Below are positions 11,342 to 26,395 of a DNA stretch of 64,000 bases, piece after piece. The notes beneath the pieces were generated by a model. It saw only the letters and a program-made list of their open reading frames with translations. It ran no database searches and was not told the DNA's origin. This stretch comes from Harmothoe impar. Taxonomy: Eukaryota; Annelida; Polychaeta; Phyllodocida; Polynoidae. The translations under genes were made by a program, and so were the position numbers. How positions within the stretch are numbered: the stretch's first letter is position 1; each line of letters opens with the position of its first letter. Location of the stretch: NCBI GenBank assembly GCA_947462335.1, contig OX381706.1:12500784-12564783 (forward strand). Direction: 5' to 3'.

Positions 11342-14300
11342 CTAAACATCTGCCTACTTATTATGGAGTGCTTGTTGTAACAGAGGTAATCATAACCTAG
11401 CTAGCTCCTTAAGGACAGATGTGGCTAAAGGATGACATTTGTCGGCATGATGCACCAATGCAGCTCCAGTGTGCTAGACACCTCTGCTGCATTGTCGTAT
11501 CATGCTGAACCTTTAGGAGGGCCTCAACCTCTTAAGATCAGCATGATGCATGAATGCATCATGACTACCAAGGGTACATGATGCATTAGAGCATGATGCC
11601 AGGCTTGAAGGGTTACAGGAAAGGGGACAGAAAGATCTGCTCTTTATAATCTCAATAATTTCAACTCAATAATGTGCATTTTGAAATGTAAACCTCAAAC
11701 CTAGATTTTCCTGCCTACATCAAGTTTTTAAGCAAGGGAATGGGGGAGGTCATAACGGAAATATATACTTTGTGAACATTACATTTCTTTGATAAAAAGA
11801 AGGAAGACTTCCTAAAATTTAGGTAATAGAGCCTGTTATTGTCATTGTTTCACCACTTACATTTCTAATTCTTTTTCAAATGGACACCTCCCATCTAAAT
11901 CAGGAGACAATTGGTTTAGATGGTAAAACATATCACACATGTGATAAATAAAATGAGATAACTGGAACCTTTGCTTTGCTGAGCTTTGCAGAAGTGGCTA
12001 TGTAATATTTTCATGCCTTGAAGAACACTTTCAAAGGAAAGGGAAATTAGATAATTCCAAGAACTAATCTTAAAATGGAGAATTTAAAAGAATCCTACAC
12101 ATTATGTTAAACTCATCAAAGCTGTCCTTTCTCATTTCCTATTTATTATGATTGCAGTACTCTTTGTGCAAGACCATTGGAATATTTGTGTGTCCCTGTC
12201 TCAATAAATTAACTTTCATCAGAGTATGCATCTTCCCATTCACGGTTTTCTTCCATCGTTGGAAATATTCATACTATTTTCTGAAATAAATAAGCGGGAA
12301 ATGCAAATCTAACAATTTATCTTAAAATACTGTGTGCCAGCTTATGAAACTTTTTCTTTTCTATTTGGTAGGGAAACAGTCTAGGCAATGATATCTTAGG
12401 CATGGATCAGATCTTCCCGGTTTTCCATACAGGAATTGAGTAGAGCCCCTTTTAATAACACTTACTTTACATTAGTCACTGTATAATGAGATAAACTTTA
12501 ACAAAAATTCTCATTACATATCACAACTAAAATTAAAAACCTGATCACTTTTACCTCTGATGTATTTACTAAATTGTTCAACTGTGAGATACCTCAAAAG
12601 GCAAACACACACAAACACAACCTTTTCCCTATCATCTGTTATAAGTATTGATGCTACAAGTAGAATGTGGATATTTTTGACTGCATTTTTCTTTACTAAA
12701 TGATATATTCATAAACTATGATCACTTTTATTGCATACATCAATCAGTTAATGAAAGGTTCATCTTGTCTATGGTTAGGGTGTGATGTGTGTACCAACAA
12801 ATATCAGCACTTTTATAACATTTTCGTCAAATATGTAAAACCTGAAGTTACAAGCATATATCTAATATTTGATTTTTAGCATCCCTATGTAAAAACAAAC
12901 AAGTATATACCATGGCAATAAATGTCATTACTTAAAATAAAGCATCAATGATTGGTATCACTCTTTGAAAGATAATGTCACAAATTATCATTTAGCACAA
13001 TACTACCAGCCCTTTATAATGTGCCTCACTCACACCTGCACACAGGGCCTTCATCCTGATATTACTTGGAAATTGAGGGATTTTACCATAGAAAATTTGC
13101 CCATCATCTCCTACGGCTACATGGTGACAACCACTTCCATGGAGGATAATGACATTGGCTAGAAACTAGGCAGACTGTCATGTTCCAGGCTTTCGTGTCT
13201 GATGAATGGTTTTTATCGGAGTAATTTGATCCGTCTCTTATAGATTGGTTAATATTGTGGAAACACTCACTTTTTCAGTTGCTACATTGAAAGCCATATG
13301 AGAGAAAAGACTAAAATATTTATTGCATGAAAATATCTATATCTGCCTATACTGTTACTTGCAGAGCAATTGATATTTGGCCCTCTATTGCAATCACTAG
13401 ATTGAACCAGGAAATAACAATAGATTTGGCCTCATAATTTTCATATCACTTTTAAATGAGGTGTACTAAGTGCAAACCAAACAACTATTGTATTACCTTG
13501 CCACTATGAGGATGACATTTCCTTGTAGTCTTAGTGCAGGTGATATTATGCAAAAACATGTAAGTAATCATTTAGGGGCTTATCTTTTGGTATGAGAGAA
13601 TATGATGCTGGTGGGTTCTAAAGTTGAATTATGATAAATTAGGGACAGAGCACACTACAGTCCTTATGATACAAGTGAGACTGCTATTAGTTCTAGGGTA
13701 AATGGCCAATCCTATATTCATAATCAATTGATATTGAATGGATCAGACTCACCTTGTCTTCAGTTTATACATCAATGAAAACATAGGTTCCTCTTGATAA
13801 CTATATCTCAAAGGTCATTTCTCATGCCGTCACATTTTTGTTCACCTATCAGTACTTGACTTCCCAAAAGGTGTAGGACAGGATCCAGGTTGAAGAAAGT
13901 TGCAGGGAGATTTCCCAGAATTTGAATATCACCAAATAAGATTGAAAAGTTGAAAATCCAAAGCCACTGCAAAGGAATATCTAAATCCAATGTGAGTCTC
14001 CTGTTTGCTACTTAAATATATTTCCCACATGTTTCGTTCTTGTCTAATCTCACAAGAATGTGGCAATAACACAACTTTTCTTATATGCGGTTTTCGAACC
14101 ATTTCGTTAAAACTGGTCGCAATTGGGTTCTCGAAATTGAATAAAGCAAAATTATGGTAGATGGTAGGACCAAATAGGGATGCCAATGAATTATGTGTAA
14201 AGCTGCATGTCAAATGGGCTATTTGGGTGATAATGAAAAAGTGAAAGATGTTTCAAAAGAAGTTCATTATCAATTATGTCAAGTATGCGTCAGTTTCTGA

Positions 14301-17300
14301 TGTCCTCTGTTTCATTGGTTAATCCAAATCTAAATATGCCTGGGACTGTCAAAGCTGCCCTGTCTGGACTTCAGTTGTCTTGTCTGGACTTTGTATACAT
14401 TGTGAAACGCTGCTTTATGTGTTAGTGAGGCCTATAAGCTGCTTTTACAACAGCTGCTTCACATTGATTTCATGTCCATATGGAAACCAGAACCCATTTT
14501 CATTTCCCATCCTAATGAATGCAAGGTGAAATGTTTATTGAGAACTAGACCCCAGCTGTTTGTGTAGAGCTGCTCCAGAAACCATCCAATCATCTGTTCT
14601 GATGATTGCAAGGTAAAATCCATATTGAGGTTTGAAAACAACTTTGTTCCATTTTAATACCAAAATTGTATTTCAACATGAACTGCTGAAATAAGGGGGA
14701 AAACAGAGAGATATAGATGTCCATAATTATATACACAATGCTGATCCATACTATTTGTACAAGGAATTTGACAACATAATTATGACTTGGCTTTTGAGTT
14801 CACTGGCATTATATCCAAAAGAATTGATTTGTCAAAATTATAAGTGAGGAATATAATGATGTTCTATGGGGAAGAATGGATCATCTGATCCTTTTTGCAA
14901 TTTAGGCCTTGTAAAGGGCTTGAATGATTAATCACCCTTTTTTCATTGCAAATTTTATGACGCTCTATTACTATGTACAAAGAATTACAGAAAATATATC
15001 TCAATATACCTATAGTTCCATACAGACAGACAAGAAATGACATGACAGTGCAAACATGTTTCCGTGAATCTATCTTATATTTGCATGTTATAGTTTGATG
15101 TACCAAGTTCTCACTGTGAGTAATCATCTTAGAAAGGATAGTGTGGCCAATAAGGAATCTTGGATCTTGGATCTAAAGTCTATGATTGGCCACTTTTACC
15201 AGCGCCGACTTGCTGGAGCCATTAGAAGGCACAGATCCTTATAAGTACCTTGATGTGTTTGGCAAGTCCATGTAATGATACTCGTATCAGCTGAATGCTA
15301 TACTCTAGAAGCTATACCAGACATTTGAGAACATCTATGTCTAGACACAAGGCTGATTTATATTTATCACACTGGGTGTAATGAAGCTACTTTAGTAACT
15401 CTAATATTTTGCTGGATCATGTTTGGGAACCTATAGATCTACAGTAAATAGATACATATAAGATCACCACTGAGAGAAAAAAACTTACAAGTTGGAGAGA
15501 CAGCTTTCACACAAGGAGGTCTGATTACACTCAGCCAACCATTATTCAAAGCAAGATATCAACACATAAAATGTTATTCACAATTAATCATCAGTCCCTC
15601 TCGCTCAGACAGTACTGTACAAAGCAATCTGCTACATCAAAGGCCAATGCAGTCTTAGACATTCAGAAATTTACATTGGGATGATTCTCAGATGTTATGT
15701 GATACATTAAGAAAATACAAATTGCTGCATTAGAAGGCAGACAATTTTCTGCTTCCCCTATTATGTGTTTTCATTGTCTTCTTAATGTCTCTGCATAATA
15801 TCTGCTTGTGTTTGCCCCATAGAAATGTATGTATTAGTCATTGGAACATTTATATCAAACGTGTGTATATATCAGAGTATTGTACCTGTTTTACAGGAAC
15901 AAAATAAATGAGAAAAGTAAATATCATTGTATATCTATAAAGCAACAAAGAAAACAGTAAGTATGCAGTATATCACATACATTGTGACCTGTCACTCATA
16001 ATAATGACTTGTTTATTTGCCTTTATGGTCTAAAGCTGAGTTGAATGTTACAAGCATTATTTTGTTTACACCATGTGTAAAGAGTTTTTATGGTGAGTTA
16101 GAAATATCAATGCATGCACATTCATTATAAACAGCAGCATCTCTGTCCTTTTCTGCTGGTGAGAGGATATTTTGGGTCACATAGGATGTGATATATAGCA
16201 GTGCAATAATCTAGTGCAAATTGGTTGCATTGAATGCTGTATCGCAGTAGAGTGCTGAGGGATGCCATGCTTCTCCCAGGCCTTATTAGAAGGCAACATG
16301 ACATACAAGTAGCATGTAGCAACAAGGAACAGCTCTCTGGTTGACCACACCCTATTTGGGGAAAGGGTTTAACTATGAAGCAGGCCCTTATTATAGAAAT
16401 GGCAATGTTGGTACAATTTATAAAGATGTATTTCCCAAAATTCAATTACAATCTAACAATGGAAATGTTTTCTAAATGTTATAAGCGATTTTGGAGTCAA
16501 ACATTTGTACAAAAATAGCCAATACACAGATACTTCAGCTAAGTGTCTGTCAATATGTACACCACAGTTGGCTGAGAGAACAACATAAATAGCCAAACTT
16601 TACTTTATGTTTATGGCTGCATGTGGATGTGGTCCATTGAGTAGCCTTGGACAACTGTAATTATCTGTGGCTGACACCTGGCTGACACCTTGGATAACTA
16701 CATAGTATTTGGCTTATACCACTTATACAGCAAGTCACTTGTCACTTGTAGACCTACCAGTCTTTTAAGAACACATTTTAATGTAGCTATGTCTCTCCTC
16801 ACCCCCTTCTCTGTTCAGGACCTACTAAGGATAAGGCCTTAATGGTCTAATTAGACAATGAGCTGCTTGATCCAGCTTTTAACTGCCCACAGAGATGGTA
16901 ATGAGCACATCAACTATAACTAATGGGCTGCTCTATACAACAAAAAGCACATGTCGACTCACCAAGGCCATTTACAATCATTGATGAATTGACCTAGAGA
17001 CCACTAAATGGAATTTCATGAGATAACATCCCATACTTACATTTGTATGTCTAGATCTATACATTCTTTCATAAACAGTTTACTGAAGAGAAATCGAAAA
17101 AGGGTCTCAAGAGTATACACCATTTAAATTTTGTCCATAAGTTGTATCCCTGTGCTGTACCTCAGGTTTTGGCTTTTTCTGTTCTCTTCAATCTTCCTCC
17201 CTTTCTTTTCTTCTTTTTTTTCCCCTCCATTCTCCATGCCTGAGTGAAAAGATTAAAGACCAGGGAGCCTAATGACCGATTATATTGGTAAAAATTCCTA

Positions 17301-19740
17301 CTGGTTGTCTGTGGTAAGTTGTTACCAAGCCAAAATAGATGTCTTTCCCTTACTACCAAGGTTTTATGTTGTTACCAAGTTATATAACTTATTTCACATG
17401 CAGCTCCATACCACCTTTATATGGAGACAAGCATTGAATAATCCTCTGGTTCATGTCTTGGAATGGCAATGGTATATACAGCAAGAAAAAAAAAGATTAA
17501 TTATGTTCAGCTGGTCTTGCATAAAATATTGACCGATCATAACAGCAAATTATATTAACCCCCAATACATTAACCCCCGGATTTTAAAGGTAAACTTTCA
17601 ATGGTCTACATATATCTATTCATTCTGTATGTACAACATTATATCAATATAGTTACAGATAACATTGAGATGTGTTGCTGGACCATCCAGTTTTAACACT
17701 TCCCATGAAACCTCAAGTATAAGCCAAACTAGCAAATAATCCACACCGAAATTGGAAGGTGATGCTATAAGTAGCACAAGAAATCTGATTATGGTAACTT
17801 TTGTATTCAATTATAATATCAAAATAGCAACAACCTGGCTCTGTGCCGATCCTATAAGCCAATCTTGTGACCTCACTCGTATTAGCCATGGCCTTTACGC
17901 AAGGTTTTACAATACTCTACATGTGATGTGCTCAGAGGGAATTGCACTGTCTAATCAGTATGTATGTACGTCATGGGGATAGTGTGGACTTGAGAAAACA
18001 CTTACTGCTTTTGATAACCCATCTCTGAGCAGATCACACTCTCAGGTCAACATGAGGAACAGATTAGATGGCTCATCAGGCTGCTCAGCAGGTAGGTGTG
18101 AGTACACTGATAATATAAAAGCCCTGGCCCTAAGTCTGTAGTGGCTTTCACAGGTTGGTCATAGGGACAATGGTCAGGCATGACCAAGTCCTAGTCGAGA
18201 ATGACTGAGGCAAAAGAACATATGTGACTTGTCATAACTGTAGAACCCCAACCACCGCACGGTTTTTGGGGGACCAATCCGAGGCAGAGATAGATTTACA
18301 AAAGAAGTCTCAGTTTTGCTCAGAGGCAAATATGTGCACATATAGGATACACAAAATTTGTTGGCTCAGGAGCTCTGCCCTTCATTTTTTTAAATAAACT
18401 TATTAAACTAACCAGCACTGTGCTTGGAGAGTTTAAGTAGTACACAAACAGAGACTATGGCCATTACTGTCACCACCTCAGATCTCATCACAGAGTGATG
18501 TACACCGCCTGATTGTTAGGATCCTAGCGCAACCTGACTAATGCCTTTCTCAAATGACTTAGCCCAAATGTAAAGATTAAGGTGAGCTGGTAAGTAATTA
18601 CCAACCTGACAATATTAGTTAACTTAGGTTGGTTTGATAACGAGTCAGGAAATGACTAGTTTGGTTATGCTCTATAGTGAGAGATTGGTCATATAGGGAG
18701 CCAAAGAACATTAGTGTATATAAGCCATGCCTACAGACAGGGCTGTCTGGGTCCCTTGAGAGCACTCCACTTTGTGCCCTAGCTATCAATCAAAGACAAC
18801 TTCTGTGGTGCATATTGAGGACATGTATGCTTACAGCAAATTTTCACTGGTCGGATGGTTCTGCTTAGGAAGTCACTTTGGGGATCTCAAGAGAATGTTA
18901 TTGTATTCAGCAGGACTCTAAGTAAGATGGATACTTTTATACACCTGAACATCGCCATGAACTTAAATACAGCTGAGTAAAAAAAGGGTAATGGGAGTTT
19001 TTTAAAGGATTGCAAAGGTTCAATTGCCAGTCTCAACAAATATATCATGGTAACTTATACCGAGAGAGAAGATTAAGGGATTTTAGCTATGTTATTTACA
19101 AATAAAGATGATTATAATGATTAAATAAAAATAAATTTAAGTGTACACATGAAGGTTGATGTATGACTCAAGGTGAATCTACCCTGTACTTGTCTTAGTG
19201 GAAATCAAATAATGTAGAGGAAATATATTGATCAGTCAATATGTCAGAAGCATACAATGTCATAGCATGCCTGGTTACCTGCTGATAAGGATTTCTATCC
19301 AGCCATGTCATGAATCCCTCTGTGTATGGCAAAATTGGGTTAGATAAATAATTCACATACTAGTTTTTTAACTTATACAGTCCATACTATGGAGCATATT
19401 GTACCTTAAGAGCAACAAATGATAATAATCTTTAGTGTTAAGTTATTTACTGTGTACTGACAACCTGCATTGAGACATAATTCTCTAAAATCCTTTTGCA
19501 AAATATGCTATTAGATCCATTTAAATGGTCATTTCTCACATGGCAAATATTTATTAAACAGTAAAATGGTATTCAAATAAACAGTGTGCCACTCAATAGA
19601 GGTCTCAATGTATGACCTGTATTCCCATGGATGTATTTCGATTCATGGATAAGTGTGATATATCTAGTCACCTCCATATACAAACTACAAAATGTACTCT
19701 ACTACCACGTATCATAAACATTATCACCCAAGCCTGTTAT
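11342..19740. other. AT-rich intergenic sequence, no supported gene
   Basis: No ORF here looks like protein and no RNA gene or element ends are apparent. Local features are GATGCA palindromic words near 11,450-11,600 and segments near 18,000-18,250 that resemble 24,290-24,560 (for example CTGTAGTGGCT followed by a CAGGTT.GTCATAGG block), so parts are old dispersed repeats. Confidence 0.5.
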
Positions 19741-19975
19741 TCATTTATATATTAAGCGAGTGGGATTACTGAAGCAAGGTTTCCGATAATCAAAACAAAA
19801 GAGCATGCAATACAGCCCTTCAGTCCTAAGCATGTAAGGCATACCTAAACACCTCCCCCAGCTCCTCACTACTGATAAAATACTGTCTGGGGGTCTGTAT
19901 GCATTTACAACAAGGGTGCATTGGCCTCCCATACATCAGCAAAAGTGTGGTGATTAACAGAGCTGCCGGGAGGGT
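19741..19975 (-). repeat. Dispersed repeat, inverted relative to 23,615-23,812
   Basis: Reverse-complement matches to 23,615-23,812 include the blocks AAGGCATACCTAAACACCTCC, CTACTGATAAAA and GGCCTCCCATAC. Divergence is moderate and no coding signal is present. Confidence 0.65.
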
Positions 19976-21044
19976 CCTTTGCGTAATGGGGAAAATATAC
20001 AGTTATCCCCCAAAGTGACTCTCTAAACTGTCCATTGACAATGGATAACTGTTATTGGCTGGTACTACATATAAATGAATGGGGTGTGTATGTTGTCCTT
20101 GATGCTACGTGGTGATGAATAATAATTTACAAAATTGACACCAAAAAAAATGACACCATGTATAGGTAGGGAAAATGATCTTGATTATGCGACCCAGAAT
20201 AACAGGCGAGGACATCGGTGCTGTTTTACAACCAAAGCAGGATGTACTTGATAAGCCTATCATACTTTACAACACAGGAGACACCACCATTTCTCAGGGT
20301 TTACAGATGCCTTGCAAGCATGACAAAGAGGTAATCTGATCAAAGAACATGTGTTGAATACTCTGAACTGGTCTCAGTAACCACCATTATTATACATTAT
20401 GCCCCATCCCCTGATTAAGTCTTGGGGCAGCAGGGTGGATAAATGTTCAATGTCTGAAACCTAGAGAGAGACTGTACACTGCACCCACAGGTTGTTTTGG
20501 AAGACTTGTAAGATTAGGTAAATGGCTTTCCAGAAACAAAGGTTCAGAAGGAATTAAACATATGAAATAATCTTTGATTTACAAAATGCTTTTCTCTGTG
20601 GAATCCAACAATACATCACGATCACCAACAGACAACTTCTTCAGTGATTTCATTTCATAGACATTCTTTTTCAGCACACATATCATTAAAGATAAACTCT
20701 GTTGTCAATCAAGGCTCACACTCACCAACATGTGAACCATTATTATGAAAAAGACATGTTTTAAAAATGGACCATATACAGCAATGAAACAATATCATTA
20801 TAAGTTAAATTATATGAAAATATCAAATCGAATCACATATGGCATCAATGCAATCATCATTGAACAAATATTACCATGTCTTTGATTCATATGCCTTAGA
20901 TACAGGCCAACCCAATGGTTACATAATATAGTTCAATGTTGAATCAACATTGAATCAACATTGAATGAGCATTGACAACCATTTGCCAAATTTGATTCAA
21001 TGTTCTGTGCCAACTGAGAACCTGGTAAGGGATAGAATATACAG
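19976..21044. other. Intergenic sequence
   Basis: No gene. A small tandem of the word TTGAATCAACA occurs at about 20,936-20,966. Confidence 0.5.
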
Positions 21045-21360
21045 CTTCTGGATATGTTGAACACCACCTCCAGCCTACCCCTCCCACTTCCTTCCCCTCA
21101 TGACAAGGCCTGTGTCTGACACCCACTCAGGGACAGTGTAGGGGCCGAATGCCAGGGGCACAAGTCACATGCAACCTACTAGAAGGTGTGGCCTCACCCT
21201 GAGCTGCTCTCCTAGCATGACATGGGGGTAACTCAATGCTGGTGGTAGGGGCAGGGGGACAGATGAGGCTTTGAGATTTCAGGCCTGTCTATTGGATGTA
21301 TTCAGGTGATATGCCCTGTATGCCTTTCTCAAAAGTTGGCTTCTCTAGAAAGTAACAGTC
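21045..21360 (-). repeat. Dispersed ~330-bp repeat, copy 1 (inverted)
   Basis: The blocks CATGACAAGGCCTGTGTCTG, CATGCAACCTACTAGAAGG, GAGCTGCTCTCCTAGCATG and CATGGGGGTAA occur here. All recur in reverse complement at 22,915-23,260 and 26,065-26,395, so this is a three-copy interspersed family. Confidence 0.8.
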
Positions 21361-22914
21361 TAATGTGTCTGATATTATACCTTATACCCTTTACATAAAT
21401 GAGGATTTTAGTTGAATCAATCATTTTAGGTTCAAATTACACATGGCCTGTATGTCCAAGTAGTGTATATGGAGACGTCACTATTTAGTCAGTATCGGCA
21501 AATAAAGGCATTATTATAACTAGCAAAAAATGTCCCTGCTTCCAGTGGAAAGTAATGAGCTGAAATGTTAATGATACATATTTTAAATACATTCTGAGAT
21601 TGAAGAAGGCTGTACATAGTTATCTAACTTTAACTTTTATCTCTAAAACACTAAATATCTGATTAGTAAGATGAGAGATCCTCTATGTAGCAGCTACATT
21701 CCAACACTTCAAAGCTCAAACCCCATGCGTTTTGTTCAAGGCTGACCTTCAGACCAATAGAGGATTAAGGCACAGGTGGCAGATAATGATCCTTATCCTG
21801 AGGCCACCAAGGTAACCTTTTGTACTCCTGTCTTTTGGTGGAACTGCTAAGGTATCGATTCCCTCTTGCAGAGGGCTAATTGGAGCACTTTCAGACTAAT
21901 AAGGTAAAAGCCTTGCTTGAAACAAGGCATACTACATCTAGGTGATAACTTATGGATAGATGGTAAAGTGGCATTTAGATTTTAAAGATATCACCTGCTT
22001 AGACTTTATTAATATATCAAATTTGAAATGCAAAGACTACATTGCTATAAATGTATCTACTGAACCCCACCAGAATACAAAATGGATGGAGATGGAATTT
22101 TACAAAGAAAAGTGGGGAAATAGACCTTAAATGATTTAGGTTATGTTTGATGGAGAATAAAGAGGTATTCTCATGACTATTCAATCTTTTATCCTAACAT
22201 CTTAAAATCGAAATGTAATTGGATATTTTACTGATAATTGGCACATATGGCTTTTTCTGATTGCTTTGCAAACCATTCTATTATTCTAAGTGGAACATAC
22301 TTGTTTCTTTTATCCTGAAATCCACCCTGTTAATCAATACTGGTCTTATTTTAAACTTTTACAGAAAGTTTAACGATAAGCTATATAGTTCATTATTTTG
22401 TTGTTTATATACCATATCATGTTGGTCATACAATTACTCTCTGGGAGATTCCAGATTTGTGACTTGCCTGACTTGCTTAAATAATGATGCTTCCTTCCCC
22501 TGTGGGCAACCCTACAGTGTGAGATATATACTTCAGACTTCGTGTGACTGGGCTACTATGTCAAAGCATCTGGTTGCCTGATGAGCTCTGGCCATGTGAT
22601 CCCATAGCCATGTAGCCATGTCCATGTATATCCCTTTTGCCGATGGCTAATTCAATTTGTCTCATATAACCTGGAAACAGATTGCCCTGTTTGATGACCT
22701 TGGTGGGCACAGGTTTCCTAACCTGGCCACAAGACTCAGAGTTAGTGGTTCATATATCTCTGAAGTAGTAATCCGATTTAATTGTAGAGGAAAGATCAGT
22801 TATTTATTGCCTTACCACTTTTTTTGCAACCATGATCCTATTCCCCAGTCTCCACTTATAAACTGGTTAATCTGGTTAATACATTCAAGTATCATTTTGC
22901 ATAATATGGATTAG
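21361..22914. other. AT-rich intergenic sequence
   Basis: No supported gene, RNA or mobile-element end was seen in this stretch. Confidence 0.5.
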
Positions 22915-23260
22915 GATATCATATTTAATCCCAGAAAATGGGAATTCCTGGAGGAACCAACTTTCGTAAGAGACATTTAACGAATGCCAAAGGTCTATGA
23001 ACTCAATAAATCAAGTGGACAGGTTTAGCTGCCCACAGCCTCAGCTGTCACTTTCCACCTGTCTCTGCAATTACTGGGAGCAGCTCACACACAGAGTTAC
23101 CCCCATGTCATGCTAAGAGAGCAGCTCAGGATGAGGTCACACCTTCTAGTAGGTTGCATGTGACTCTTACCCCTGTCATAAAACCCATAGACCATCACTG
23201 AGTGGGTGTCAGACACAGGCCTTGTCATGAGTGGAAGGAGGCTGGAGGTGGTGTTCAAGA
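22915..23260 (+). repeat. Dispersed ~330-bp repeat, copy 2
   Basis: Begins near a TAATCCCAG...GGAATTCCTGGAGG block and ends near CAGGCCTTGTCATGAG, the same order as the copy at 26,065-26,395. It is in opposite orientation to the copy at 21,045-21,360. Confidence 0.8.
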
Positions 23261-23614
23261 AGCACAGGAGGGTACTAAATTCGCTGATATTAATTTGATG
23301 GGCTGTATTGAAGGGCTATGTACCAAATGCTTGATAATAAAATGCAGGCAAGTCAATGTGGTAGGTATCCTTATGTATCAAATCGGTCTTAACATGTTTT
23401 CTATCAATGATATCAGGGAAATTTTCTGCTGTTGAACCTGCTCTATTTGTGGGATAATATGTTAATGACTCTACCCACAAACTATACAACCCATACATGA
23501 AATTGCCACTAACGCTGTACCATAAAAGGATATTGTCTGGTCCTTTACATTGGGGACACTTGGTTTGATTGTGGAAGCCAGCAGAACATTTATCCCACAC
23601 CATTAAGAGCTCCC

Positions 23615-23812
23615 CGACCACAGCCCTTAATCACCACCCTTGCAGTGACGTATGGGAGGCCCGTGCACCCCTTATGTCTCAGTCAGTCTTTTATCAGTAG
23701 TGAGCAGCTGTAGGAGGTGTTTAGGTATGCCTTACATGCAGCAGAACTGAGGGCCTGTATTACCTGCCTTTTGTTCTGATTAACAAACCAGAGCCCTGGC
23801 ACAACCTGTATT
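23615..23812 (+). repeat. Dispersed repeat, inverted partner of 19,741-19,975
   Basis: Contains GTATGGGAGGCC, TTTTATCAGTAGTGAG and GGAGGTGTTTAGGTATGCCTT, the reverse complements of blocks near 19,800-19,935. Confidence 0.65.
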
Positions 23813-26064
23813 TAGAATCTTCCTGCAGTATTGTAGATTACATTGTAATACCCTCTTACCTTTGAGGAGTCAACTCTAGATGAATTGTCCTTACATGCTA
23901 TAAATTCATTTTATATAATTATAATGAATTTTTCAATTAAAATGGAGTAAAATGGTGAAATACAATAAACACCTGATGGCACATCTATCATTATAAACTT
24001 TAAAAGCATTGTCTGGGCAGTGAAATGTTCCTTCTCCTCAAAAGACATTAACGTAAGAGTCCAACAAGTAACTTGACAAACATAATACACTGACATTTCA
24101 ATGTCAATGGCGTTGAATATAATCATAGCAACAATACTTAGAGTTGCTATTGTTATTATTGAAATATAAAGGCCTGGTGATCTCAATCTTATTAATAAGT
24201 CTAATTGCTACTGCAGAAATTAAGGGGTCTGTAAGACTTTTCCTCATGTGACAAGGTTATTGCATTAATGCAGAGCAATCTTTGGCCAGGCTATATGGGC
24301 CATTTAGGTTGAATTAGGCATCCACAGTGAGATGCATAACCACATCACTAGGTGGCTCTACACATACAGGGACTGGAACACGTACAATGTAACATATCCT
24401 CTATGGTGGCCCACACAAGTAATCTTTAGGCTCCTGGGCTTGCTCTGTAGTGGCTATCCCAGGTTAATCATAGGGGTATTGATCAGAATAACGGAATTGA
24501 TAATCACAAAGGACTATGACAAAACAAATGTGACTTACTTCTTATTTAAAGATAAATCGTAAGACTGATTTTGGTTGGTCACTACTGACTAACCTGATAG
24601 AATTAACTAGCCCCGGTGTTTATTATTTTTTCAAATGTACTCAAAATGCTTTTGCCCAAGTCATTGAAGATATTTACATGAATAATCCTACAGTAATCAT
24701 GGTACCATGTTGAACTAGCTTTGACCCCAATTCACCTGGCTCCAGTAAGTGAGTAAATATGACAGATACTGTGACAATGTGAAAATGAACCCCAGTGAAA
24801 ATGAGAATAACCTCATGCCTAAAAAGCTTAAGTTCTTTCTGTGTTAAGCCTAGATATATTGATGATGTAGTTCACATCTCAATATAGCATGCTTTATTAC
24901 CTGATATGTAAACCTCTCGTGAGAAAGTCTTAATGGTGTGCAGGGAGCCATCCCCTGACAGGCATCAATAGAAGTGCAGGGTCACTACATGGGGCATTGC
25001 CTGACTAATGTTCTTTTCCTTGATACTATAGTGTCTCTATTTTCACCAAACACTTTGGTAGTTTTCCATCTAAATCAATAAACATCAGGAGCATGTTCCT
25101 ATTCAAACTGAATCACGATCTGTAGACGACACAAAAGTAATGAGAAGTGCAAGTAGCCCTTTCAGACAGTATTCTCAAAATAGCTATTCATATTGATATG
25201 TACATTGTTGACTTCTGTATTATTCATTTGAATTGTCTTTCTGGAATGGCCTGCTGATGCGTAGAAGTAAAACACAACCAGGATATATGCGTGCCAAAAA
25301 AAGTCATTGAAAATGCTTTCCATAGTCCTCTGTGGTAATAATCCTGTGATGGTCACGAGATGTTGTGTACAACCTTCCCCTGTGTTACACATGAAAGACT
25401 TTCTTAAATGTAAGGCATTCCTAGATGAACCAGTATTTGTCCTTTTTAGAGATCTCCTTGTGAAATTAGCATAAATTGTCTAGTTGTGAGCTAACCAGAA
25501 AATTAGAAATCTGAAACAGGGATTGGTAATCATCAAAAGGCTACGTAGTGCATTAGCAAAAATGCACTGTGGCAAATTATGAATTTCACTTTACTTAATT
25601 ACAATAATAATGAAATCCTAATTGCAATCGGAATTCTTGCCATGAAATGCAAACAGACATATGCTGTTGTGCACTGTGCAGTAGGTACAGTCTCTTATAT
25701 AATTCACAAAGTGCCTCTGATAATATTTAACTACACAATTTATGTTGGTTATAGATAAACTGAAGTTAAAACCCAGTTCTATATATTCAATGAACAAAAC
25801 AAGGACATAGTATCACATCTAGCATAGAACATCCAGTTGCTTAGGTAAGACAGGCATTCTATTATATATGGACAGTTTCAATCACAAATGCAGAACAGAA
25901 ACAAGTTATTTGATGATAATCAGGATTTGAAAGTGGCACCTGCTACACAGTTGGCATAGGTTACCAAGTTGGGGTACGGAGTGCAATGATATAGTTACTC
26001 TTATATCACCGTCTAGTCCTGAAAGTTTCTAAAGGATCTAATACCTAAATTGTTGATACTGATG
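23813..26064. other. AT-rich intergenic sequence
   Basis: No supported gene. The segment at 24,290-24,560 resembles 18,000-18,250, consistent with an old interspersed repeat. Confidence 0.5.
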
Positions 26065-26395
26065 TAAGAAATATAACATATAATCCCAGGAACAAAAAAT
26101 AAGTGAATTCCTAGAGGGACCAAATTTTGGAATTGGCATCGAGCCAGTAGTAAAGGTTTATCACCTCAATATATGGAATAGACATGCGAGACACCACTTT
26201 AGCTGTCACCTAGCTCCTGCCCCAACAAGCATTAGGAGCAGCTCACACATTGACTTACCCCCATGCCATGCTAGGAGAGCAGCTCAGGATGAGGCCAAAC
26301 CTTCTAGTAGGTTGCATGTGACTTGTTCCCATGTCATTGAGCCCCCACCCTTACTGAAAGGATGTCACAGGCCTTGTCATGAGAGAAAGTAGGCT
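26065..26395 (+). repeat. Dispersed ~330-bp repeat, copy 3
   Basis: Matches 22,915-23,260 in the same order: AATCCCAG, GTGAATTCCTAGAGG, GGAGCAGCTCACACA, CTTCTAGTAGGTTGCATGTG and CAGGCCTTGTCATGAG. Confidence 0.8.

Noticed and set aside
13929..14213. Minus-strand ORF containing NSLASLFGPT, reminiscent of the RhoGAP motif
   Set aside because: No other RhoGAP signature, no splice partners and unlikely composition around it. Chance resemblance.
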